This document shows, piece by piece, positions 1 through 11,200 of a DNA stretch of 64,000 nt. The first letter of the stretch is position 1, and every line of letters begins with the position of its first letter. Source of the stretch: Xestospongia bergquistia (lineage: Eukaryota > Porifera > Demospongiae > Haplosclerida > Petrosiidae); the NCBI GenBank assembly GCA_963965975.1, contig OZ014413.1:2986001-3050000 (forward strand). Reading direction: 5' to 3'. The notes beneath the pieces are model-generated. The model did not search any database, was not told the DNA's origin, and saw only the letters and a list, made by a program, of their open reading frames with translations. The translations under genes were made by a program, and so were the position numbers.

Positions 1-2
1 AC

Positions 3-3000
3 AGCAGTAGACAGTAGCATCATAAGAGTTAGTATTAGTACATCCACTATCAATGTATATAGAGAATGAACACTGAAATATAGTAAGGTAGTTGCTACTA
101 GCACAGTTGAGATCGTCTATCTTCATAGACAGAGTGTCAGTGCCATAACTAAACAGAGATATTCAAAACCTGACTTACATGTATGATTAACCTCACTAAT
201 CCAGCTCTAGAGTAACTAGAGGCTCCAGTATATCCCAATTGATGACAGATGACATTAGCTTCAGTAGAACTGTAGTAGTAATCATCACAGATATTACCCC
301 ATCCATTATTGTAATAGACCCTCACAATACCATAGTAATAGGATGATGAGGCATACCCATTACGAGATAAAATAATAGCACTATTTGTAGCTAGATAGCA
401 ATAGATTAATATACTTAAACTATCAACTATAATCAAAGTAAATACCTTTTTGTAAGCATTATAAATATTACTATTATCAGTACAAACTAAGTGAATGAAT
501 GCTATTAAAACATAGCTAGGATTATTTACACAATCTTAGTCTTTAATATATATACTGAACAAAATTATAAAAGATTTAGCTGCAATTTCAGTGAATTAAG
601 AAATTAGTAAAGTAAAGTAAAGGAGTGTAAAAAGTTAGATTGAAAAGCTATTGTTCTTGACAAGTTAACTGAGCAAAGCAGAACACTTTTAAAAAAAGCT
701 TGAGATTTCTGCAGATAAGTAATGTAATCAGCACTAGCTTGTTAGTGAGGTAAAGTCATTATTAATAACAACTAAGTTAATAAAATCATACTTTATATAA
801 TTATCATTAGATGTCACTTACAAATTAGTCCAGAACAAGTAGTCTTTGTATTAGATGATTTGGAATAAGAGGTGCTGTAAGCTAAAGGAAATATTGTACA
901 TAATATTGAAGTAATTAATGAGATTTTTTTTATTAAGATAAAATAGTATATTGCAGTAATCATCCTTACAATATTTCAAAAAAGGTAGCAAGTGTTGCAA
1001 TTTATTACAATGATGGCATATATATTGAATTGAAATTCTTGTTGTGAAAAAGCTCTTAACATCTGGTTGAACAATGTTATCATGATTATGTAGAATACAT
1101 ACAGTATTTGACAACTTGTTAACATTGTCTATGTTAGGCTACTAAAACTTTAACTAATACTAAAAGTGACAGGCCTACAAAAATTAAATTAAGCAAACTT
1201 CATTCCCATACCAAAACTTAATACTAAAATTTATTCCATTACCAAAACAACACTAATTTAAATTAAAATCTTTGGAATTAATATAAATAGTAGTTACCAT
1301 TGTTGTTTAAGAAAAAATATTTTTAAAATTATTGTCATTTGGTATTTTAAAGAATTGATATCATAAACTTTTTCACATTTTGTTACAGATCCAGCTTCCA
1401 AATTATTTACAAAATATATCTTCAAGATAAAAACTCTGTTCTTCATCATAATAATACAAATTAAGAATTAATTGAATTTATTACTTACTACATTCCACAG
1501 TAACATCTTCAGAGTGGGAACAACTGCTGATTGAACTTGATGGACAAGAATTACGAGTACCATAACATTTGTCAGAGGAAGAACTAGACATGTATCTTCT
1601 CCAAATAGGTTGACTGGAAGTACCAGATCTATTATAACAATACAATAACCTGTTTAATTCTAATTTGTCGTTTATTTATAAACCACAATTGTTTCATGCA
1701 TTAAATAATGTCTGTATTATGATTACTTCTTACACTTACAGACTGAGGTGATCATAATTATAGTAATTGTTATATCCCAATTGTTTACAAATAGTCCAAG
1801 CATCAGTAGAACTAAATCCATCATCACATATTGTTCCCCACTGTCCATTACAATAGACTTCCACACGACCTTGATTAGAATAACTACCTCCTTGAAGACG
1901 TATCATACCAGAATAACTACAAGAGTACAGAGAATGGATTACTGTTCCAGATCCTTGTCGTATCTGTAAAAAAGTGTAACAAGTGCTAAGAAAGTATTGA
2001 TACACTCACAGCAGTACACAGTAGCATCATAAGAGTTCGTATTAGTACATCCACTATCAATGTATGTAGAGAATGAACACTGAAATATAGTAAGGTAGTT
2101 GCTACTAGCACAGTTGAGATCATCCATCTTCATAGACAGTGTGTCAGTGCCATAACTAAATAGTTATTTAATACCTGACTACATGCATAATTAGAAGTTC
2201 CAACCTCACTAATCCAGCTCTAAAGTAACTTGATGCTCCAGTATATCCCAATTGATGACAGATGACATTGGCTTCAGTAGAACTGTAGTGGTAATCATCA
2301 CAGATATTACCCCATCCATTATTGTAATAGACCCTCACAATACCATAGTAATAAGATGATGAGGTATATCCATTACGATACAATCTTATGGCTCCATTTG
2401 TTAAAGCTATAGTATTATAAAACATTAAATTATATCTTTTAATAGGATTGTTATTGTTTACCCAACTATTGTTTATCTATTGAATAACTACAAGAGTGTT
2501 TAAAGATAAATATGAGTATGTTTGTACTCTTAGGGTGGAAAGACAAACAAGAACTGTACTAGTGTCTTTATAATAGCACAGAAGTCTTTGAACACATAGA
2601 GATTGATACTATTTATATTATTGCTACACACGTCACTCTACTATAAAGTATTAAATTAATACTTTATAGTAGAGTGACGTGTGTAGCAATAATATCAAAT
2701 TAAATTTCAATTCATAGAGCAGATAAAAGTATACAGTTTTGTTCCACTAGTAATAGTTTGTGGTAAAGGTGTAGTTAATGTATTTATGGATCTGGAATAG
2801 TATCAGTATGATATGATATGATTTTAAAACACAACAACATAATTATGACATCATTTTTCTATTAATAATATGCATAAATTCAATTTCTTTTTGATCAGTA
2901 CAATATCTCCTAGCAAATAAGCTTTTCAAATTGATAGTTAATAAACAAACTCTTTAATATCAGTTTAATGTATAGCTAGTAATTATATTGATTTATTATA

Positions 3001-5500
3001 TTAATATGACTATGATCACAAAGATTAAAAGTGTATTATAGAAAATGTTATTATAGGTTATACACCGAAGTTGAGGTAACTATAAGATTTATACACAGAT
3101 GGCAGCAGGCCTGATTTATATAAACACGTAGCTAATGACATGTATCATGTTGACCAATGAAATTGCTTCATTTCAATTATTATATTAGATATGCTGAGTC
3201 TGCTGCGTGTGCGTCAAGATCTGCTTATTAGCATTAGCCAACAAAGGAATGGTAACCATTTACCTGCAGTAGGATAAATGGAATTTCTTATTTACGCTTT
3301 TGCTTACAATACACAGCAAGACTATTCTTATAGAGCATTCATTAGCCCCACCCCCTACAATTGACGTTCATTTGAGCGTCGTAACGAATAGCTAACTTGG
3401 CTTATTAACAATAGTTATTACTTCTAAACAGAGGATTATTCTCCAAAATCAACGATGGTTTTTAAAGTTCATAGAAAAATTTTATACTTAGTATTAGACC
3501 CTATCTACGGGAAAATTTTGACTACTGAAATTATCTTCCGAGCCAGCCCCTTTACTTAGATAAAGACCTCTCAAAGTTACCACTGAAATTGTCACCATCT
3601 CACTCAACATTCATCAAGTTAATTCTTTAAATCTCAGTCTTTTTTTTTTTCATTTTCTCAGAGGCATTGCTTTAGATATACAAACAATCTTGAGTTGCAT
3701 AAACTTTAATTTAAATTGATGATCTTTTAAATTTACTGATTTATAGAAAATAGAAAGACATATTTCAGCCAAATTAATTACAATAACCTTGGAAATCATA
3801 GCTTCGATAAGAGGTGTATAACTTATTTATTGAGCTAAAACGGAGCAATCAGAATAGTCAATTAATATAAGGCAAAGAATGGTACAATAATAGTAAATGT
3901 ATAAAGAAATAGATGGAACTCATTTAACTGCATTATAATCCCACTCAATACAGCTTTGTCATTAGTTAATAATGCATTAACAAAGCAATACTACATTATA
4001 CTATAAATCAATCTGATATCCAATAATGATGGTAATGTGATTTTTTGGCATATGGGGTAGGTCGTGCAAATTTATAATTTAATATATAATATGTATAATT
4101 ACTTAAAAAGCTACAATGCAATATTAAAATTGTTTTGTCATGTCCTAAGAGAACATTCTCTTAGTAATGACCTTTCACTACTGTATCTTTGATGTTAAAA
4201 TTTTGTATAGTGGTTTCGCTTCAAAAATCTCAGTGCATACGAGAGATGTTATTTGTTATTTATGTATCACAATTTACTTACTTTACTTAATTTACGTACT
4301 TTTATGGATTATGTGAAAGTAGTTTTTATGCCAAATAACTACTTTAACTGTTATGATTGTCTTAAAAATACATAACATGTACTAGTAAACATCCTTGCTA
4401 TACTGAATGTCATGCATAAACATCATTATTATAACAGAAGTCCCCCTAGCTAACAAATGACTAAGAAATTTACAATAGTCTTTATATATATCACGTATCA
4501 AAATTAAATATTAGCTTATGGCACATAGTCAAACTTTAAAAAAATAAAGGTAAATCATATCTTGTGAATAGAGAATACTTAAGTTATATAAAATACAAAT
4601 TAAGTAAATAATTAGCTGTCAGTATTTTAAGGTAGCAAAAAGTTAATTTTCACAGTCTTAATTTTAATCAAGTAAGGATACTACTGTTCAGATTGAATGT
4701 ATATTAATACCTGAAAACTAAACTCAAAGTGTTACATTGTCTACATCACATGAACTCAAAATGTAGACAGTCTAGTAATGATAATGAGATATATTATTTA
4801 GTAAAGATACTTGCTCTTAATACAAGAACATAGTTTAAACAATATTGGGTCTAGTCTGAGTGAGTCCAAATTAGAGCAGTCAATGATAGATAATGTATTT
4901 GCTAAGATAAACACTAGGAACAAATTGAATTACTATACTCTTCAGTAATTATGGACTCAATAGCTATTTAGACAAATTGTGGACTCAATAGCTATTTTTG
5001 GTTTCAAACTGTAGTAATAACTTTAATAATTCTTGCTATCTTTCATCACAGATTGTGCAGCAATATAACTCAATCAACTATTAAGCCAGCTGCATAAATG
5101 GATCCGTTTGGGTTACATTAGAGTCTAATATTTATTGCTAAATGAAATGATGAAATGTGGTTGTCATACTCTGAACTACAAAAGTGATATACATCACAAC
5201 TTGAAAGAGTGTTATAAAAATACTGCTTAGTCTGCAAAATGTGTATTTTCGTTTTAAACAATAGGAAAATGCCAATATAATTTGATAAAGTAGTGGAATG
5301 GATATTATTAAAACAAAAAGGGAAATTTATAAGTAGGTTTCATTATTAGGTAACAGTAGTAATGATGTCACTACTGAGGCAGCAAGCTGTATGAGGTCAT
5401 TACAGGGAAAATATATACACTTACCATATGTAGAGTGAACTGAATAACTCAAGAAAATTGCGAGAAGGAAGAAAACAGAGAGCTGCTGTTCTTCGGCCAT
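3..5500 (-). CDS. SRCR-domain receptor gene B, partial (5' end to window edge), with a frameshift
   Basis: Paralogue of the gene at 8168-15346, running off the left edge of the window. Coding exons in transcript order: 5425-5500 (signal peptide beginning MAEEQQLSVFFLLAIF), 2205-2406 and 2010-2155 (first SRCR domain), 1740-1963 and 1489-1628 (second SRCR domain), 822-881 (20-residue linker), 192-390 and 3-148 (third SRCR domain). Each domain shows the family motifs: GWGNICDD, CHQLGY and a C-terminal VYC or VEC. All exons match the intact paralogue in length and intron phase except two. Exon 192-390 is one codon shorter than its nearest counterpart. Exon 1740-1963 is 224 nt where 205 is expected, and the extra 19 nt shift the frame and create a TAG at 1917-1919. 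I found no alternative acceptor that keeps the frame. It is therefore either a recent pseudogene, a null allele or a sequence error. The intact product would be a secreted or type I surface protein of the scavenger-receptor class. Confidence 0.8.
2615..2695. repeat. 81-bp near-perfect palindrome in intron 1 of SRCR gene B
   Basis: The left arm 2615-2652 is exactly the reverse complement of the right arm 2658-2695. The central five bases (aaatt) can also pair except for one base. It would fold into a 38-40 bp hairpin with almost no loop if transcribed. It lies in intron 1 of the SRCR gene. It could be a foldback element, a miniature transposon or a small-RNA hairpin precursor; the sequence alone does not decide. 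Confidence 0.9.
2700..5424. other. Intron 1 of SRCR gene B; ancient homology to intron 1 of gene A
   Basis: No coding sequence seen. A single copy of the 140-bp unit that is tandemly amplified in gene A lies at about 4020-4200 (shared words ttgtcatgtcctaag and catggggtaggt). A second block, at about 4975-5110, is shared with 14850-14970 (tggactcaatagctat, ctatctttcat). These shared blocks show that the intron was duplicated together with the gene. Confidence 0.7.
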
Positions 5501-5504
5501 CGCT

Positions 5505-5540
5505 GCAAAAGTTTAGCGTCATAAAGGAAGTAAGTAGTAT
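5505..5540 (-). promoter_or_regulatory. Conserved 5' block with ETS-like site upstream of SRCR gene B
   Basis: Directly upstream of the start codon (which ends at 5500) lies aggaagtaagtagt, which read on the minus strand gives ACTTACTTCCT, an ETS-factor-like core. The same word occurs about 20 bases upstream of the gene A start codon near 15361-15376. Conservation of the site in otherwise diverged flanks suggests a core promoter or 5' UTR element. The factor assignment is inference. Confidence 0.35.
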
Positions 5541-7484
5541 TAGTGTCTATTAATAGCAACCAACAACAGGAAGTCAGGAACCCAACCCAATTGGAAACAT
5601 CGCGCTGACGCTCGTGATACTCCCGCTCTACGTTTTATTATCTAAAATAACATCGCCCTCGGCTTCCGTGATTTTAATTAGACAGCTGTTTTTAGTAGAT
5701 TATAGAAAGTTTATTTAAGGTAATAGAGATCTTTCATACGTTCAAATTTGTAAACTGTTACTCTGATTATTATGGGGACAGGCTGCACGACTAATGAAAT
5801 TAGCATAAATATTTAAGACATTATCATCTCAATCACACAGATAGCATATTTTCACTTTCCCTTCTACACATCATCATTATCATATATGTCAACTACAATT
5901 ACCAGTAACATATATAGTAGATACAATGTCCTATATACTGGCAATGGAGTATAGTAACACTGTCTATGGGTCTAACCAAAGACTGTTTTATTTCTCCATA
6001 TATATTGTATTTTGTTAAGAGTAGCAACAACTACTATGTACAAGTAACACATACTCAATTTACCTAAAACTAAATGCTAGTTGTACAGCAGGGATGTTGT
6101 AAAGGTAATTGAGCAATTTATTGTCTAATTAATATTAATTAGGAATTTTTTGGCAATAATGATAAGTGTAATAGTTATTGAGTACATTTACATTTAATGA
6201 TAATAGTAATTATTTCATGATTTGGTGACAGTACTGTCAATGGTAGTGGGTAATTGTGAAGTAAGTTTTTGTAATTATTATTTGATAAAGTAATTGATAA
6301 CATTCCATTATGAATTTAAACCATCTGAATTAAATGATAATATTGTTCCATTAGCTTCTTATAAAACAAAGAGTGACCATCAAAATCTATGACAATTCCA
6401 CCAGATCTATCATATTATTTTTTTTCCACAATAAATTTTTCTGTCAGTTATATTTTAATAAATCATATTATGTGAAAATGTGTTTGTTCACCATTGGATA
6501 CTGCAAAAGGTGGCTTATTTTTTGGAAATTAAAACTGATATTGTGATGTATATTTCCTATTATCTACGATAGATATGTGCAGAGTCATTCTTTTTTTAAA
6601 ACCACAAAAACAGAGAGCTGCTGCTCTTTGGCCATCCTGCTGTCATTGTACAGGAGGTAGTCTTGTCAATATGTTTCAGTGCTGGAAGCTTGTGCATTAT
6701 GAGCAAGAATTCAGATGATGTATATATATGTATACCATAGCCATTATCCAGAGAAAGCTATCCTAAATCTTAAGCAGAGGTCTTCTGCAGTGGAATGAAT
6801 AATTTACAATATGATAAAGCTTATATTAAACAGAAAGAAACTCAGTAATATCAAATTGAGATCAGTTGCATGACTAAGATTACAGCAAAACATAACTTAC
6901 AACAAAACAGCCAATAACGTTAATGGATTGATACCCATAGTTGTTTTGTTGTCCGTCTCTTAGTACTATCCAGAAAAATATTGCTATAAGGATATTAAGT
7001 GGTTCCTGTCTGTTGTATTTCACAAACTAGAAGATGATTTGTCATTAACTGCATGGCTGTTATTTCCAGCATCAACCACTTGATCAGATAATTCATATAT
7101 CAGTTCTGGATAATCTATGTAGCATTATTGAAAGTCATTGTTTTGTATCTAAATGGATACTTAACAAAGATCAACAGAGAAATATTTTTAAATTGCCGAA
7201 GCACCTCATTATTGTCCTAGTCATTTCAAATTTGGAAGATACTGGTTCTCTTCAGCTCTTTATAAACACTATGACATCTAGCCAAAATATTCACTATCTG
7301 GTATATAATTTCTGCATTTTCACCTATGGGTACCCATAGGTGAAGCATAGAAGTGATATACTATAGTCTGACATATATGAGATATATTATCTAGAATTTT
7401 GGTGCATACGCTCTCAGAGTTGTCCAATGAACAGAGATGAAGGTCAACACTCTCATCCATATTCTTCACCACCCATTATTAGTC

Positions 7485-7526
<42 letters not shown>

Positions 7527-8160
7527 TATCATATTCCATTTGGATGAAATGATTATCATTACGCATGTAGCACATTAATTATATTGGTTTTTAATTATAT
7601 ATCTGGTATACAAGAATTTACTTTAACATGCACAACCTATTAATCATTCATATTCATAGAATATGGAAACTTTACATGTCATCGTTTGTTACAAGGTTAT
7701 CCATTATTATTTTAGGCACAGAAAAGTGCTGTTATTGTTGAAAATGAAAGTTCTTTCGGTTAATAATAAATCATCAATCGTTTTAGTTATAGAAAATAAA
7801 GTTGGTAGCTTCTATTTTTGCCATTTCAAAAAACATATAAATATGCTCTTGACAATGTTCAATTATTTAACCTTAATTATTTAATTATTTCTTCTCAATT
7901 TAACTATAATTAGGAAACTGCCCAATATTACTTTTTTTATTTTTACTACATATATAACTGATGGATTAATAAATGAGTATTGTTAACATTTATTCACATT
8001 ACTTATTATAAGTTTAATAAAATATTTTCAAAAAACGTTGACAAATATAATGAGAGCTAAACAATTAAGTTATAAAAATAGATCTAATGTTTTTTTAATT
8101 AACCATATTTAATAAAATAGCAAAAACTGTTTTGATGTAGTGTGTGTTTTTCACATTTAA
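5541..8160. other. Intergenic spacer between the two SRCR genes
   Basis: AT-rich and without credible coding exons apart from the relic exon listed separately. It holds a (TA)n run at 7489-7524 and a perfect 26-bp palindrome at 7319-7344 centred on GGTACC. The 73-codon open frame at 7663-7884 has no recognisable motif and is probably chance. Confidence 0.6.
6585..6635 (-). pseudogene. Relic of a third SRCR signal-peptide exon
   Basis: On the minus strand an ATG at 6635 opens a frame whose first ten residues (MAKEQQLSVF) match the signal-peptide exons of both SRCR genes. It then runs into a purine-rich slip and stops at codon 17 (TGA at 6585-6587). The upstream flank (6636-6690) also resembles the gene A 5' flank (acaggaggtagtcttg, atgtttcagtg). 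No SRCR exon follows before the TM exon of gene A, so this is the stranded 5' end of a lost or rearranged third copy. Confidence 0.7.
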
Positions 8161-8167
8161 AAAAAGG

Positions 8168-8256
8168 TCAATATAAGTTGGAAGAAACAATAGCCACAAT
8201 AACTAGTATCAAAATAGAACCAATTGTACCACCAATTGGTCCAGCTATGTTTGATG
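8168..8256 (-). CDS. Terminal exon of SRCR gene A: transmembrane segment and stop
   Basis: The acceptor AG lies at 8257-8258 (plus-strand ct) and the coding part starts in phase 1, matching the linker exon 8362-8421. The encoded 28 residues begin SNIAGPIGGTIG, a small-residue run, and end in a hydrophobic helix followed by SSNLY and TGA (8168-8170). A lipid-anchor (GPI) signal is an alternative reading, because the helix lies at the extreme C-terminus with no basic stop-transfer residues. Confidence 0.8.
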
Positions 8257-11200
8257 CTAGAAAAAAATAAGTAATAATAATTAAACTGTAGAGCTAGAGT
8301 ATTGCTCTGATAGAGAAATAGCTGCATAGTTACTTACTATTGTAATAATGTAATGACTTACAAATTAATCCGGAACAAGTAGTTTTTAAATTTGGAGTCT
8401 TTGAATATGAACTGCTGTAAACTAAAGAAAAGCAATAATACAATTTAACAAAATGTCCAATTATTTTTTTTTTCTTATTGAATGTCCATTAAATACTACT
8501 AGTTTTAAGGGCACAAACTGACTAGAGCATGTAATAATAAATAGTACACTCTATCCTTAAATAAGAGTTAGCTTAAAATGCAAAGTAAGATTTACTATCA
8601 CTCACTACATGTGACAGTAACATCTTCAGAGTGGGAACAGCTAGTCACTGAAGATGATGGACAGGAATTACTAGTACCATAACATGAGTCAGATGAAGAA
8701 CTAGACATGTATGTACTCCAAATTGGTTGACTGGAACTACCAGATCTATTATAGTGATATAATGAACTGTAATCATTTTAATCAAGATAACAGTATTATA
8801 AATTAATATCTGAATAATGATTACTTCTTATACTTACAGACTGAGGTGATCATAATTATAGTAACTGTTATATCCCAGTTGTTTACAGATAGTCCAAGCA
8901 TCAGTAGAACCAAATCCATCATCACATATTGTTCCCCATTGTCCATTACAATAGACCTCAACACGTCCTTCATTTGGATAACTACCTCCCTGAAGACGTA
9001 TCATACCAGGAAAAGGATTACTATTCCAAATCCTAGTGGCATCTGTTACAAAAATGATAAGTATTAGGAAATATTTATACACTTACAGCAGTAAACAGTA
9101 GCGTCATAAGAGTTAGTATTAGTACATCCACTATCAATGATGGTTGAGAATGAACACTGAAATATAGTGAGATAGTTGCTACTAGCACAGTTAAGGTCAT
9201 CCATTTTCATAGATAGACTATCAGTGCCATAGCTAGACAGAAAAAGTTAAATTTCTATAGTTACAGCTAAGTTAAATCTAACCTCACTGATCCAGCTCTT
9301 GAGTAACTAGATGCTCCAGTATATCCCAATTGATGACAGATGACATTAGCTTCAGTAGAACTGTAGTAGTAATCATCACAGATATTACCCCATCCATTAT
9401 TGTAATAGACCCTCACAATACCATAGTAATAAGATGATGAGGTATATCCATTACGATATAGAACAATGGCACCATTTCTAGCAGTATTAGCTAGATGAAA
9501 ATAGATTGACATTTTCTAAATGTCAACTATTATTCTATTGTTCTACTCAATATATATATTTATATATATAGTCTGTACAAATGAATGGATTAAATATTCA
9601 AATAATTCTAGAAATAATTTCACAATTTCCAGATACAAATCTATCATACCTCAAAGAATGTACCAGTAACAAAACTATGTAGCTTGTAATATAATTGAAA
9701 TCATATATAATCTAGTCATAACTATGTCATGCTAACTTACGATATAGTCCAGAACAAGTAGTCTGTGTATTAGAAGATTTGGAATAAGAAGTGCTGTAAG
9801 CTGAAGGAAATATTATACATAATATTTAAATATTTATTAAGTTTTATCTAGTAAAACAACCAGATTTTTCAAAAGTGAATAATTTTTAGATAATGTTAAT
9901 GTGGAAAGTGTTGTGATGTGTCTAAAGATTAATACTTGTAACAGATTAAAATTGAATATTTGTCATAAATGCATCAAATAATTATAGTTATGGGACATTA
10001 GTAGGCAATAAAGTGAATGTTGAACAGGTTTTTGAATAATAATAATAGTAAAAGTATATATTCCTTTTACTTTAAAAAGTGATAACATTACTCTCTATTC
10101 TTAAAATGCAAAGTAAGATTTAGCTATCACTCACTACATGTGACAGTAACATCTTCAGAGTGAAAACAGCTAGTGACTGAAGTTAATGGACAGTAATTGC
10201 TAGTACCATAACATATGTCAGATAAAGAACTAGACATGTATGTACTCCAAATAGGTTGACTGGAACTACCAGATCTATTATAGTGATATAATAAACTGTA
10301 ATCATTTTAATCATGCATAACAGGATTATACATTAATGTCGGAATAATCGTTACTTCTTACACTTACAGACTGAGGTGATCATAATTATAGTAACTGTTA
10401 TACCCCAGTTGTTTACAGATAGTCCAAGCATCAGTAGAACCAAATCCATCATCACATATTGTTCCCCACTGTCCATTACAATAGACCTCAACACGTCCTT
10501 CATTAGAATAATTTCCTCCCTGAAGACGTATCATGCCAGGGAATGGACTACTGCTCCAGATTCTAGTTGTATCTGTAACACATATTATAACTGTATCTAA
10601 AACATTAAACTCACAGCAGTACACAGTAGCATCGTAAGAGTTAGTATTAGTACATCCACTATCAATGATGGTTGAGAATGAACACTGAAATATAGTAAGG
10701 TAGTTGCTATTAGCACAGTTAAGGTCATCCATCTTCATAGGTAGAGTGTCAGTGCCATAACTAGACAGGAAAAGTATACTTACTATAGTTACAACTAAAT
10801 TAATCTAACCTCACTAAACCAGCTCTAGAGTAACTTGATGCTCCAGTATGTCCCAATTGATGACAGATGACATTAGCTTCAGTAGAACTGTAGTAGGTAT
10901 CATCACAGATATTACCCCATCCATTACTGTAATAAACCCTCACAATACCATAGTAATAAGATGATGATGTATATCCATTACGGTATAGAACAATGGCACC
11001 ATTTCTAGCAGTATAAACTAGACGAAAATAGATTTTGACATTTTCTAAATGTCAACTAAAAGAACTAGTTTAAGTCAATATACATATTACTATAGTCTGT
11101 ACAAACAAATGGATTAAATATTCAAATAATTTTAGAATAATTTCACAATTTCCAGATATACATATATTATACCTTAAACAATGTACAGGTAAGAAAACTA

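Noticed and set aside
1905..1935. Mini-intron (gtactcttgtag) that might rescue the SRCR gene B exon
   Set aside because: Twelve bases is too short for splicing and removal does not restore the frame.
1748..1969. Plus-strand open frames opposite SRCR exons (also 8846, 10376, 11909)
   Set aside because: They are the antisense of conserved SRCR exons, recur only because the exons do, and have no domain of their own.
7663..7884. 73-codon plus-strand frame
   Set aside because: No signal, domain or splice context; AT-rich chance frame.
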